Assembly (NCBI GenBank): GCA_944325815.1
Contig: CALVBV010000002.1
Coordinates: 1 to 55,639, forward strand
Direction: 5' to 3'
Origin: Candidatus Gastranaerophilales bacterium
GTDB taxonomy: Bacteria > Cyanobacteriota > Vampirovibrionia > Gastranaerophilales > Gastranaerophilaceae
DNA length: 55,639 nt
The position numbers and the translations under genes were made by a program. Shown here one piece after another: positions 42,471-51,466 of this stretch. Under the pieces are notes generated by a model, which did not search any database, was not told the origin of the DNA, and was given only the letters and a program-made list of their open reading frames with translations. Within the stretch, counting starts at the first letter, position 1. The number at the start of each line of letters is the position of its first letter.

Positions 42471-44468
42471 ATGAAAAATTTGAAGAGAAAATTGTCAGCA
42501 TTAGCATTAACAGCAGTATTTGCTTCAATGCAGTTAACATCATTTGCAGCTATTGATACCGGATTAGGCGCAGGAAACGGCGGCGCGGTAATCAATAATG
42601 CAACCGGCGGGTTTCAAGGTGCAACTGGGATTGGAACAGGTAATGTTGATTTGAATTTTAACGGCAGCGCTCACGTAAACTGGGATTCATTAAACGTTAA
42701 CCGGGGTGAATCATTAAACTTTAATGCTGTAAACGGCGCAAACGGATTAACAATTTTAAATACAGTAAATCACGGAATGTCGACAATCAGCGGTCAGATA
42801 AATGCCAACAACGGTATTAAACAATTAATTATTTCTAACCCGAACGGTATGTTATTTGACGGCACGCAGTTCAGCGCAGCAGGGGATGTAATGTTAACAA
42901 CCCAACCTATGACAGCAACATTTGTTGACGGAAGAATGGATGTTTCCAAAGTTGCAACAACAAATCCTGTTGGCATTATAACTATACAGGATGCTAATTT
43001 CAGTGTTGGCGGCGAATTTAATATTTTGGCACCTTCTGTTAATGTAGTAGCAAGCACAATCAACACAACTAACGGTTTAAAATTAATAACAGCTAACGGT
43101 CAGGATTATTTATCAGCAGGAAATGTTGATGTACAAGACGCAGTAAGACTTGAAGCTGTTGAAATTGATGGAGATGTTTACATTATTGCAGATAAAGGTA
43201 TCGTTAAAACGGTTGGCGGCGGTACAATCAACGGTAATTTAAATATTCAATCAGATGACAGCGTTGCTTTAAACTATGTCGCAGATGGTAAAGCTTTACA
43301 TATCAAAGGTGATGCCAATGTTAAAGGCAACGGAGTTATGATGTATGCGAGAAATACCAAAGTCGACGGAAATTTATCAATGGAAAATGGCGGAGGTTTC
43401 CTTGAAGTCGGCAATGTTCAGGTCGGAAAAGATATGAACCTCAAAACAACAAAGGTTTCCGAAAATCCACAGGGTTACAAACACTTTGTACACGTAATCG
43501 GCAACACTAAAGTCGGCGGAAATTTGAACATTGATTCTGTCAACAACATTCACATCGGTAACTACAATTACGAAGAAGGCGTCCTTCTGGAAGGCAGTCT
43601 TACAGTAGGCGGGGCTATTGATGCGATAGCACATGACGGTCATATTGGTGTAACAATAAATACAAGCGCTGATAAAATCAGCTTAAAATCTGAAAATCTT
43701 AATATCTTAACAGACGGAAAAGCAGTATTGAGTGCTAATGAATATAAATTCTCATCCAAAGGATACATCGGCGGTATAAGCGATACTTCTAAATTTATTA
43801 ACTCAATGGAAGATTATACATTCTATCCGGCAGATGCCCCGTCATACTTAAATATCGCAGGCGGAATTGTTTCCCAGATAGAGACAGAAGGCAAAGCATA
43901 TATCGCATCTTACGGTGATATGGATGTAACAGGCGTAAATGCAAATGAGCTTTACCTGACAGCTTACGGCAAAAATATAACAATTCTTGGTGACACAATT
44001 CACGCAAATGTAATCAATGTCGGAGGCGAAACAGATAAATTAAGAGTTGCATTTGACGGCAGAGACTACACTTTGAAATACACAAACATCAGAGATGCAA
44101 AAGAAGTAACAATCAACGGTACAGATAAGATTACTTATGAATTAACAAACGGTGAAAACGGATATAACGTAAGAGACCCGAGACCGGAAAACACAACATA
44201 CCTTGTAGGTCCTGATAAAGAAATAGAGCCTACTCCGGAACCTGAACCGGAACCGACTCCGGAACCAACACCAAATCCTGATTTACCGGATGGCAATGAA
44301 AACGTTAAGGTTCTCGACAGTTATCAGGATCAGTCGGTAAATCTGGCTCAAGTATACACTCCGGTAGCTTATGCAGCCGACTTGGAAGATGACCAGATAG
44401 ACAAAGGGGTCCGCAAAAACGTAGACGGCTCGGTAACAGTCGTAAGAGCATATCCGATGGGTAAATAA
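42471..44468 (+). CDS. FHA-type haemagglutination-domain secreted protein B (paralogue of A)
   Basis: A 665-aa protein with the same layout as the upstream paralogue: signal peptide (to about residue 28), FHA domain with NPNGMLFDG, beta-helix and Pro-Glu-rich linker (EPTPEPEPEPTPEPTPN). It ends in the same type of tail, with AQVYTPVAYAADL and KNVDGSVTVVRAYP. Similarity is high throughout, pointing to tandem duplication. The Pro/Glu linker is longer than in A. Identity of the tail suggests a fixed function such as retention at the surface, which is inference. Confidence 0.88.
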   Translation: MKNLKRKLSALALTAVFASMQLTSFAAIDTGLGAGNGGAVINNATGGFQGATGIGTGNVDLNFNGSAHVNWDSLNVNRGESLNFNAVNGANGLTILNTVNHGMSTISGQINANNGIKQLIISNPNGMLFDGTQFSAAGDVMLTTQPMTATFVDGRMDVSKVATTNPVGIITIQDANFSVGGEFNILAPSVNVVASTINTTNGLKLITANGQDYLSAGNVDVQDAVRLEAVEIDGDVYIIADKGIVKTVGGGTINGNLNIQSDDSVALNYVADGKALHIKGDANVKGNGVMMYARNTKVDGNLSMENGGGFLEVGNVQVGKDMNLKTTKVSENPQGYKHFVHVIGNTKVGGNLNIDSVNNIHIGNYNYEEGVLLEGSLTVGGAIDAIAHDGHIGVTINTSADKISLKSENLNILTDGKAVLSANEYKFSSKGYIGGISDTSKFINSMEDYTFYPADAPSYLNIAGGIVSQIETEGKAYIASYGDMDVTGVNANELYLTAYGKNITILGDTIHANVINVGGETDKLRVAFDGRDYTLKYTNIRDAKEVTINGTDKITYELTNGENGYNVRDPRPENTTYLVGPDKEIEPTPEPEPEPTPEPTPNPDLPDGNENVKVLDSYQDQSVNLAQVYTPVAYAADLEDDQIDKGVRKNVDGSVTVVRAYPMGK

Positions 44469-44488
44469 TAAGATGTAAGATAAAGATA

Positions 44489-44523
44489 AAAAAGGGCAGA
44501 CTTAAAAAGTCAGCCCTTTTTTC
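44489..44523 (+). terminator. Terminator after FHA-like gene B
   Basis: The stem AAAAAGGGC-A-GACTT / AAGTC-A-GCCCTTTTTT has one internal A-A mismatch and is followed by a T-run. Confidence 0.85.
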
Positions 44524-44587
44524 TTGTATTAAAGCTGATTATATGATATCATTTGATTGTAAGAAAAGAGCTTAGGAGATATTTTAT

Positions 44588-45238
44588 ATGAAGAAAAGTT
44601 TAGGATTCACTCTTGCAGAAGTATTAATAACTTTGAGTATAATAGGCGTAGTCGCAGCTTTAACGGCGCCTGCTCTGACAAAAAATTCAGGTCAGGCAAA
44701 GATAGGGCCTTCATTGTCTAAATTTGTAAATACTTTTGAAACTGCAATGGGGCTTGTTATGCAAGAAGAAGGAATTACTAAACTGATTGAGACAAGTTCT
44801 GACAGCATTCCGATGGAAAAATTAATGCAAAATATGTACATGGCACCGACTACGGAAAAGTATACATATTATGCACCTAACGGCAGTGACGGAGGAAGCT
44901 TCGATTCCGGAAGTGCTTATGTATTAAAAGACGGATCTATTATGGGTATTTCTCCTGTTGCAACTGTTACAGAATTTACTGATAAAGGTGCTTATAAAGG
45001 TATTATTGCAGATATTATTTTTGATATAAACGGCAATGCCGGAAAAAATCGTGCCGCCAAAGATGTGTTCAAATTTGTGCTTGATAATTCAGGTGCATTG
45101 ATTCCTTACGGCTCAAATACATATAAATATTTGTACCCGAGTTTCAAAACAGAATGTTCTGCCGAAGGTGCTTCTCTTGATGCTGGCCTTGCCTGCACCG
45201 GCACCATAGCAGACAATTCCTGGAAGGCTGATTACTAG
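44588..45238 (+). CDS. Type IV pilin-like protein (prepilin N-terminus)
   Basis: A 216-aa protein with a class III signal: KKSLG then FTLAEVLITLSIIGVVAA. The Gly-Phe site and Glu at +5 are those cut and methylated by prepilin peptidase. The C-terminal head has two Cys (TECSAEGASLDAGLAC) typical of a disulfide loop. It contains a DINGNAG stretch, found in many pilin-like surface proteins in this lineage. TTAGGAG lies upstream. No assembly ATPase is nearby, so this is a minor or stand-alone pilin. Confidence 0.85.
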   Translation: MKKSLGFTLAEVLITLSIIGVVAALTAPALTKNSGQAKIGPSLSKFVNTFETAMGLVMQEEGITKLIETSSDSIPMEKLMQNMYMAPTTEKYTYYAPNGSDGGSFDSGSAYVLKDGSIMGISPVATVTEFTDKGAYKGIIADIIFDINGNAGKNRAAKDVFKFVLDNSGALIPYGSNTYKYLYPSFKTECSAEGASLDAGLACTGTIADNSWKADY

Positions 45239-45251
45239 AGGCTGGATGTAA

Positions 45252-46403
45252 ATGATAATTATTGAAAAACCTTATGCGTCAGAATTTTTGATTGATACAA
45301 TTGCTCAGAATGATTGGCCCGTATTAAAAAATGATGCTATTTTGGAAGCCGAAATTGAAGAAGGGGCTTTTGATTTAATTCCGCCGGAAATTGCTAAGAA
45401 TTATTATTTAACCCAGGAATATCCGCTTATCTATTCAAATTCCGAAAATGCAATAAGCTGGGTTCTGGAAAATCTGCCGGATTCAAACTTGAGCGGTTAT
45501 ATAAAACTGTTTAAAGACAAAATAGCTTTTAGAGAACTTTTAAAAGAGCTTTATCCGGACTTTTATTTTCAGGCATCTACGCTTGAAGAATTAAAAAATT
45601 TGGAGAATATAAATTTTCCGGTAGTAGTAAAGCCGGCTGTCGGTTTTTTGAGTTTCGGCGTTCACACAGTAAGAACTCCGGAGGAGTGGAAAGATGTTAC
45701 TGCAAAGCTGGAAAAAGAAATGAAAAAAGCGACGGAGATGTATCCCGAAAATGTTGTAAACTCTTCTCAATTTATTATAGAACAATTGATAGAAGGTGAA
45801 GAGTTCGCAATTGACGCTTATTATGACAGAGACGGAGAACCCGTTATACTTAATATTTTCCAGCATCCGTTTTTTGATGAAAAAGATGTAAGTGACAGAA
45901 TTTATCTGATGTCAACCGGCATTATGGTAAAATATATGGCAAAATTTGCACTTCTGCTGCGGGAAATAGGCGAAATGAAAAACATAAAAAATTTCCCTCT
46001 GCATATTGAAATCCGCGTGACAAAAGAAGGTGCAATAATCCCCATAGAGGTTAATCCTATGCGTTTTGCCGGCTGGTGTACTACGGATGTAAGCAAATAT
46101 GCCTGGGGTATTAATGTTTATGAATGCTTTTTTAACCAGACAAGACCTGATTGGAACAACATTCTGGCAAACGCAGGAAAAGAAGTTTACTATTTTTCGA
46201 TGGCTGAAGTTCCTGCCGGTATAGAAAAATCACAGCTTAAGAATTTTGACTATAAACGTTTTCTTTCTAACTATTCCAATGTCTTGGAGGTGAGAAGGAT
46301 TAATCCGTTATCTAATCCGCTGTTTGCAATTATATTCGGCTCAACAACCAGTAAAGATGAAGTTGTAAGAATTTTGTCTTTAAAAACAAAAGATTTTGTA
46401 TAA
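45252..46403 (+). CDS. ATP-grasp domain ligase-like protein
   Basis: A 383-aa soluble protein with an ATP-grasp fold. FPVVVKPAVGFLSFGVH is the ATP-binding lysine strand and loop, QFIIEQLIEGEEFAIDAYYD is the metal/ATP strand, and IPIEVNPMRFAGW holds the EVNPM motif. The family makes acyl-phosphate intermediates for carboxylate-amine ligations. The substrate is unknown. It starts 13 bp after the pilin gene and is likely co-transcribed, so peptide or surface-molecule modification is possible but unproven. Confidence 0.8.
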   Translation: MIIIEKPYASEFLIDTIAQNDWPVLKNDAILEAEIEEGAFDLIPPEIAKNYYLTQEYPLIYSNSENAISWVLENLPDSNLSGYIKLFKDKIAFRELLKELYPDFYFQASTLEELKNLENINFPVVVKPAVGFLSFGVHTVRTPEEWKDVTAKLEKEMKKATEMYPENVVNSSQFIIEQLIEGEEFAIDAYYDRDGEPVILNIFQHPFFDEKDVSDRIYLMSTGIMVKYMAKFALLLREIGEMKNIKNFPLHIEIRVTKEGAIIPIEVNPMRFAGWCTTDVSKYAWGINVYECFFNQTRPDWNNILANAGKEVYYFSMAEVPAGIEKSQLKNFDYKRFLSNYSNVLEVRRINPLSNPLFAIIFGSTTSKDEVVRILSLKTKDFV

Positions 46404-46437
46404 TCCGGGGAATATTTACCCGAAGTAAAGTGTGTGT

Positions 46438-46443
46438 TATAAT
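46438..46443 (+). promoter_or_regulatory. Extended -10 box just before the TPR gene
   Basis: TGTTATAAT (46435-46443) ends 8 nt before the ATG, identical to the extended -10 before fliL. Transcription from it would leave little or no leader. Confidence 0.4.
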
Positions 46444-46451
46444 TTGAGGGT

Positions 46452-47516
46452 ATGAAACGATTTTTAAGAAAATTATTTTCTAAGGTTACACTCATTATAC
46501 TTGTTTGCATTCTGGCATTACTTGCCTTCTTTTTCTGGGGCTGGATTGAAAAGCAGGCTATGAAAGTCAAGGGAATGTATTATATCTATAAAGGCGATCA
46601 GGCTTACTCTCAGGATAATATGGCCAAAACCCTTGATTATTATAAAGAAGGTTTGAGGCTCTATCCGGAACACTATGAAGCCTGGTTTAACCTCGGAAAC
46701 ATATATGCAGTCTATGAAGACTACTATTCAGCGGTTGACGCTTATGAACACGCAATTGAACATAACCCCAAATTTGTTATGGCAAGAATGAATCTCGGGA
46801 TAGTTTATTCTGAAGATTTAGGTTTTTTTGATGAAGCCATAGAGCAGTTTGATACAGTAACACAGATAAGGCTTCTTAAATTATGGATTCCTTTTGTTTA
46901 CAGCAACGTTAAGAGCGTAAAAGGCAACAGAAGTTTTGCTTATTACAACAAGGGAGTTGCTCTCAGAAAAAAAGCGCTTTATCTTCCGCTTGAGAGGAAA
47001 TATCTGGCTTACAAATATTTGGGAGAAGCAATAGAGGCGTATCAAAAATCAATCAAGATAATTAAGAAAAATTATGACGCTTACTACAACAAGGCCATTG
47101 CGCATCATTTGAGGGGCGAATACAGAGAAGCCGGACTTGATTACTGCAAAGCAATCCAGCTTGAACCGATGAAGTTTGAAGCACATTATAACCTTGCCGT
47201 GCTTTTAAGAACGCTTAACCGATACAGAGATTCTGCCAAAGAACTCGAAAAAGCAGCTTTGCTGATTGTGGAATCTCCGGATTCAAGCCAATTACAAACT
47301 ACTTATATATTTAATCTGCTTAATGAAGTATCACGTAAATTTATTACAAGTGATGAATATTATACAGAAAAACTTACGGAGGAACCTGCAGGAAATACCG
47401 GATATACTTATGTAAACGGAAAGATTGTACCGGATGAAGAGTTTGACAAAGCAATATTACAAAATTTCAAAACCTGTGCAGGATTTGAGTATTTTAATGA
47501 GGATGAAGAATATTAA
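46452..47516 (+). CDS. Membrane-anchored TPR protein
   Basis: A 354-aa protein. It has a basic start, one membrane span (about 12-32, VTLIILVCILALLAFFFWGW), then tetratricopeptide repeats (for example PEHYEAWFNLGNIYAVYEDY and MKFEAHYNLAVLLRTLNRYR) and an acidic tail. It is first in an operon with a diguanylate cyclase and tsaE/tsaB; its TAA overlaps the next ATG (TAATG). Function is a scaffold by family; no substrate known. Confidence 0.85.
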   Translation: MKRFLRKLFSKVTLIILVCILALLAFFFWGWIEKQAMKVKGMYYIYKGDQAYSQDNMAKTLDYYKEGLRLYPEHYEAWFNLGNIYAVYEDYYSAVDAYEHAIEHNPKFVMARMNLGIVYSEDLGFFDEAIEQFDTVTQIRLLKLWIPFVYSNVKSVKGNRSFAYYNKGVALRKKALYLPLERKYLAYKYLGEAIEAYQKSIKIIKKNYDAYYNKAIAHHLRGEYREAGLDYCKAIQLEPMKFEAHYNLAVLLRTLNRYRDSAKELEKAALLIVESPDSSQLQTTYIFNLLNEVSRKFITSDEYYTEKLTEEPAGNTGYTYVNGKIVPDEEFDKAILQNFKTCAGFEYFNEDEEY

Positions 47517-48919
47517 TGGAAAATAAACAACTGAAATTTTTATCAAATATTTCTGATGTGCTGACACGAGAGGTTGATGTAACAGAACTTTCCGAAAACC
47601 TAAAAGGACTTTTGGAACAGTATACAAATTCAAAATCCATTGATATTTATGTTTATGATTCAGCCTCAAACACTCTGCGCAACTGCGCTAAAAACTGGGA
47701 CGTTGTGGATGAAACTTTAAATACCGAAACTTACACAGCTTTTGAAGAGATTGAGGGCAATGATTTTGTTATCAATACAAAAGCTTATAAACTTCCCCAC
47801 ATTGTAGGCGATATCAGTATTAAAATAACTTCTCTTTTTATGCCTATTATAAAAAACGAAAAGGTTTTCGGGATAATTAAAATTAAATTTGAGAGCGAGA
47901 CTCCTGTTGATATGGAATTTTTGCATCTTATGAAAATTTTGGCAGCGCAGATTTCTTTAAAACTTCAGAATATTGTCTTAAATGAGCAGTCAAAAATCAA
48001 TGTAGAATTTCATGATTCAATGAAAAATATTGCAAAAATCATTGAAACCCAGTATGAATTGAGCTACATTGTTCCGATTATCGGTGAAATGCTTGACAGG
48101 TTTATTTCTGACCATTTGATATATGTTTTCTTAAAACAGGATGATGAATTTAAGCTTGTATGGCCAAAGGCTTGCAATGACGAGAGGGTTTTTGAGACTT
48201 TAAGACAAATCACTCCTGATAAGGAATCTCTCCTGACAAACAACGATAAGATTGGTGCTTTTCCTCTTACATCAGAAGGCGAAATTACAGGCTGCATTGT
48301 CGCAAGAAGTACGCTGGATAAACTCTCTAAAAGAGATGTAAGCTATTTGGAACAATTAACAAGACAGGCTTCAATTACAATCAACAGGGCGAATGCATAC
48401 TCAAAAGTCTTGCAGTACGCAACGTTGGACGCTCTGACTAACTTAAACAACAGACGTCAGTTTGAAATCCGTCTCAGCCAGGAGATTGCGGAAGCAAAAC
48501 GCCAGGGAAATCCGCTTTGCGCAATGATGATTGATATTGATTTCTTTAAAAAGGTTAATGATACCTACGGCCACGCAAGCGGTGACGAGGTTCTAAGAAA
48601 AACGGCTTCTATTATAAAAGAACTTCTCAGAGAATCCGATATTCCTGCAAGATACGGCGGAGAGGAGTTTGCGGTTCTTCTTCCGTACACTCATATAGAT
48701 GAAGCTCAAATTGTAGGCGAGTGTTTGAGAAAAGCGGTTGAAGCTTCTCCGATAAATGTTGACAATAAAACTATAAATGTCACAATAAGTATGGGACTGG
48801 CTGAGTTTAGAATTGAAGAAAACGGCGAAGAGTTATTCCAAAGAGCAGATAAGGCTTTATATGAAGCCAAAGAAAGCGGAAGGAACAGAGTATGTATAAA
48901 CAAAAGTGCAGAACTTTAG
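47516..48919 (+). CDS. GAF-GGDEF diguanylate cyclase
   Basis: A 467-aa soluble protein. It has two GAF-like regions (about 10-150 and 165-300) and a C-terminal GGDEF domain. The active site is GGEEF (381-385), and RESD (372-375) lies five residues upstream, an intact inhibitory I-site. It should make cyclic di-GMP and be product-inhibited. The GAF ligand is unknown. It overlaps tsaE by 28 bp. Nearby flagellar and surface genes are plausible targets of the signal (inference). Confidence 0.92.
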   Translation: MENKQLKFLSNISDVLTREVDVTELSENLKGLLEQYTNSKSIDIYVYDSASNTLRNCAKNWDVVDETLNTETYTAFEEIEGNDFVINTKAYKLPHIVGDISIKITSLFMPIIKNEKVFGIIKIKFESETPVDMEFLHLMKILAAQISLKLQNIVLNEQSKINVEFHDSMKNIAKIIETQYELSYIVPIIGEMLDRFISDHLIYVFLKQDDEFKLVWPKACNDERVFETLRQITPDKESLLTNNDKIGAFPLTSEGEITGCIVARSTLDKLSKRDVSYLEQLTRQASITINRANAYSKVLQYATLDALTNLNNRRQFEIRLSQEIAEAKRQGNPLCAMMIDIDFFKKVNDTYGHASGDEVLRKTASIIKELLRESDIPARYGGEEFAVLLPYTHIDEAQIVGECLRKAVEASPINVDNKTINVTISMGLAEFRIEENGEELFQRADKALYEAKESGRNRVCINKSAEL

Positions 48920-49356
48920 ATGATACAAAAGCATTAGCGTATAAATTCGCTAAACTTGTTGAAAAAGAAGGATGTTTTGTAAACCTCTTCGGAGAAATAG
49001 GGGCAGGGAAAACTGCCTTTGTAAAACTTGTTGCAGAAGCTCTCGGGATTAAAGAAAAAGTTACAAGCCCGAGCTTTGTTATCTTAAATGAATACCACAG
49101 TGCATCTATTCCGGTTTACCACTTTGATTTGTACAGACTTGAGCATGCCGGAATTAAAACAATTACGGATGAGCTTCGGGAATATTCAACAGGCAGAAAA
49201 ATAACTTTTGTTGAATGGGCAGAATTTTCTCAAGGAGAACTGCCTTTTGAAAGAATTGAAATTAATGTAACTTACGATGATGACGACAGCCGAAATTATG
49301 AGTTTTCGTCTGTCGGAGAGAAAAATAAAAAAATTATAGAAGGATTAAAAAATTGA
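48892..49356 (+). CDS. tsaE: tRNA threonylcarbamoyladenosine ATPase TsaE
   Basis: A 154-aa P-loop ATPase. The Walker A motif is GEIGAGKTAF, followed by SPSFVILNEY, YHFDLYRLE and FVEWAEF, all TsaE signatures. It works with TsaB and TsaD to make t6A in ANN-decoding tRNAs. It overlaps the diguanylate cyclase end by 28 bp and the tsaB TTG start by 4 bp (TTGA). Confidence 0.95.
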   Translation: MYKQKCRTLDDTKALAYKFAKLVEKEGCFVNLFGEIGAGKTAFVKLVAEALGIKEKVTSPSFVILNEYHSASIPVYHFDLYRLEHAGIKTITDELREYSTGRKITFVEWAEFSQGELPFERIEINVTYDDDDSRNYEFSSVGEKNKKIIEGLKN

Positions 49357-49967
49357 ATATACTGGCTTTTGACACATGTCTTGATAAAACATATATAACA
49401 CTCGCAGACGATGAGAAAGTTGTAAAAAGCGAGGTAATTTTATCTGATGGAGAAAACTACCATTCTGCATATCTGATTTCAACTATAGTTAAAATCTTAA
49501 AAGAAGCTGGGCTTACTCCAAAGGATTTGGATATGATAGCAACTGATATCGGTCCGGGAAGTTTTACCGGAATCCGTGCTTGTGTAACCGTTGCAAAGGT
49601 TCTTGCTCAGCAGCTTGATATTAAGGCTGTCGGAGTTTCTTCGCTTGAAATTTTATCAAAAATTCTTGGCGGAGATGATATGGTTACGCTGGATGCAAGA
49701 AAAAATAAAGCATACGTCTATGACGGCAAAATCCTGGGGACAGTAGAATTAGAAGAGGTCGATCAAATAGTTAAAGGCCGAACGCTTATTACTGACAATA
49801 GCTTGCTCGAAAGATTCAGCCAATATACGGATAAGGCCGTTTCGTACCAGCAGGATAATTATCCGATAGGAGAAATCCTTGCAAAGCTCGCTTTATCAAA
49901 GCAGGAAACTGACTGGAGAAAACTAAAACCGCTTTATATTCAGCCGCCTCCGGTTTTCGGACGATGA
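49353..49967 (+). CDS. tsaB: tRNA threonylcarbamoyladenosine protein TsaB
   Basis: A 204-aa protein starting at TTG: NILAFDTCLDKTYI, then IATDIGPGSFTGIRACVTVAK. This is the ASKHA-fold N-terminal part of TsaB, the dimerisation partner of TsaD. Translational coupling to tsaE explains the weak start. It overlaps the convergent 478-aa gene by 28 bp. tsaD is not in this window. Confidence 0.93.
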   Translation: MNILAFDTCLDKTYITLADDEKVVKSEVILSDGENYHSAYLISTIVKILKEAGLTPKDLDMIATDIGPGSFTGIRACVTVAKVLAQQLDIKAVGVSSLEILSKILGGDDMVTLDARKNKAYVYDGKILGTVELEEVDQIVKGRTLITDNSLLERFSQYTDKAVSYQQDNYPIGEILAKLALSKQETDWRKLKPLYIQPPPVFGR

Positions 49968-51376
49968 TACAGATTTTCATAAACCGAAAGACGTTTTTTT
50001 AAGTCCCCAAAGTCTTTCAGATACATATACACTGCCTCGTGAGAATCTTTTGGGAGATTATACATGTTGTGCGAAAAAGGTTTGAATCCGTATCTTAGAT
50101 ACATAAGATATGGCGGCTTTTTAACTCCGTTGTATCCGAGCGCTTTTACAAACACCGGCGCACAATCTTTTTTTACAAGAAGTTTCATAAGTTCATAGCC
50201 GGCAATTTTTCCGGCATTGTTATAAACTTCTGGCTTATTATTAAAAAAGCTGTTTATATACGTGTAGTATTTTGAATTGACAGCGATTTCATTTACTGCC
50301 GAATCATTTATTATATTATTTTTTTCAATCCAATTTTTTGATTCTTTAGTATTTAAAACAGAAAACTGTATTCCTGAAATCAGGGCATCTGCTTCTGATA
50401 AAATCCTGTGTTTTGCACCGGCGTTCAACTCATTAAGCTCTTCTTTATCAAAACTTGGCGGAAAATTATAAGATTTATTCTTAAGCTTTAATACATCATA
50501 TACCATAATATTATGTGATTTACCAAAATCAGAAAAGACAACTATTGCCGGAATCACTCTGCCGTCTTTCGTATTGACCGAAACATTATCTATAATAAGC
50601 CCTAATCCGTTTATATAATCTCCTTTTTTATCAGAAACGACAGGCGCAAAACAAAGAGCTTCCAAGTCTTTAGTAAAAACTCCTTTTTGTTTTTGCAGAT
50701 TATTCAAGGCCTCATAAGAAACAGCAAGTTTCTTCATCCTGCAAAACTCTTTGTCAGAAAACCCTCCTGCAAAATCGGCATCTTTTCGAAGCAAGAAAGC
50801 ATTCATCCTATCAAAGATTTCACTTTTTTTTAACAAAATATCTTCTATTTGAAATTTATTATATTTTTTCTCTTCTTTTTTTATACTCAACAAGTCACGG
50901 GTATTGAACTCACCGGTAAGATTCAAGATTTTATCTTTTGGATGAACATACAGACTCCCTTTGAGTACAGGATTTTGAATACCGTAATCAGTATCAAACC
51001 AATTGCTGTAAGGCGCAGGTGCAAGATTTGGATTATCTTTATTCTTTATTTTATTTATCGCATACAAAACGAGATTATTTTTCTTTATCTTCTTTTGTAT
51101 AGACGGAGTGAACTCTTCACGGCTTTGCGCAAGTTTAAAACATTCTTCAATATAACGCTGTTTTAATAAATCCAAATCCTTGCCTTCCAATTTTTTAACC
51201 AATTTATCAACAGCTTTCAAATCCTCTTTTGAATATCCTCCGGATACTGAAGCAAGTTTTTGGTAAACATTTATTTTACTCAGACTAAAACTATCTGCAG
51301 GTACAGAAAAGGTAAACCTTTTCACAACTCTGGTAATCACATTTTGAAAATTTACCGGCAGGAATTGAACTTTCAT
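49940..51376 (-). CDS. Hypothetical lineage-specific protein (MKVQFLPVNFQ type)
   Basis: A 478-aa mostly helical, lysine-rich protein. The N-terminus MKVQFLPVNFQNVITRVVKR resembles that of the 298-aa protein at 10833. The C-terminal part (LRYGFKPFSHNMYNLPKDSH) has a weak resemblance to the end of a GNAT fold, not enough for a call. No signal peptide. It is divergent from the RiPP operon with 90 bp between starts, so a shared regulatory region is possible. It might be part of that system, but no motif supports this. Confidence 0.6.
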   Translation of the reverse strand: MKVQFLPVNFQNVITRVVKRFTFSVPADSFSLSKINVYQKLASVSGGYSKEDLKAVDKLVKKLEGKDLDLLKQRYIEECFKLAQSREEFTPSIQKKIKKNNLVLYAINKIKNKDNPNLAPAPYSNWFDTDYGIQNPVLKGSLYVHPKDKILNLTGEFNTRDLLSIKKEEKKYNKFQIEDILLKKSEIFDRMNAFLLRKDADFAGGFSDKEFCRMKKLAVSYEALNNLQKQKGVFTKDLEALCFAPVVSDKKGDYINGLGLIIDNVSVNTKDGRVIPAIVVFSDFGKSHNIMVYDVLKLKNKSYNFPPSFDKEELNELNAGAKHRILSEADALISGIQFSVLNTKESKNWIEKNNIINDSAVNEIAVNSKYYTYINSFFNNKPEVYNNAGKIAGYELMKLLVKKDCAPVFVKALGYNGVKKPPYLMYLRYGFKPFSHNMYNLPKDSHEAVYMYLKDFGDLKKRLSVYENLYHRPKTGGG

Positions 51377-51415
51377 ACCTTACATAAACCCCCAAAAATA
51401 ATAAATTTGCTATTA

Positions 51416-51443
51416 TTGACACACCTCCTTTAACATGTAAAAT
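51416..51443 (+). promoter_or_regulatory. Strong promoter of the RiPP operon
   Basis: TTGACA (51416-51421, perfect -35), a 16-bp spacer and TAAAAT (51438-51443) with TG directly before the -10. Expected start about 51450, leaving a leader of ~17 nt that holds AAAGGAG 6 nt before the ATG. Confidence 0.75.
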
Positions 51444-51466
51444 CAAAAAGGAAAAAGGAGTTTATT

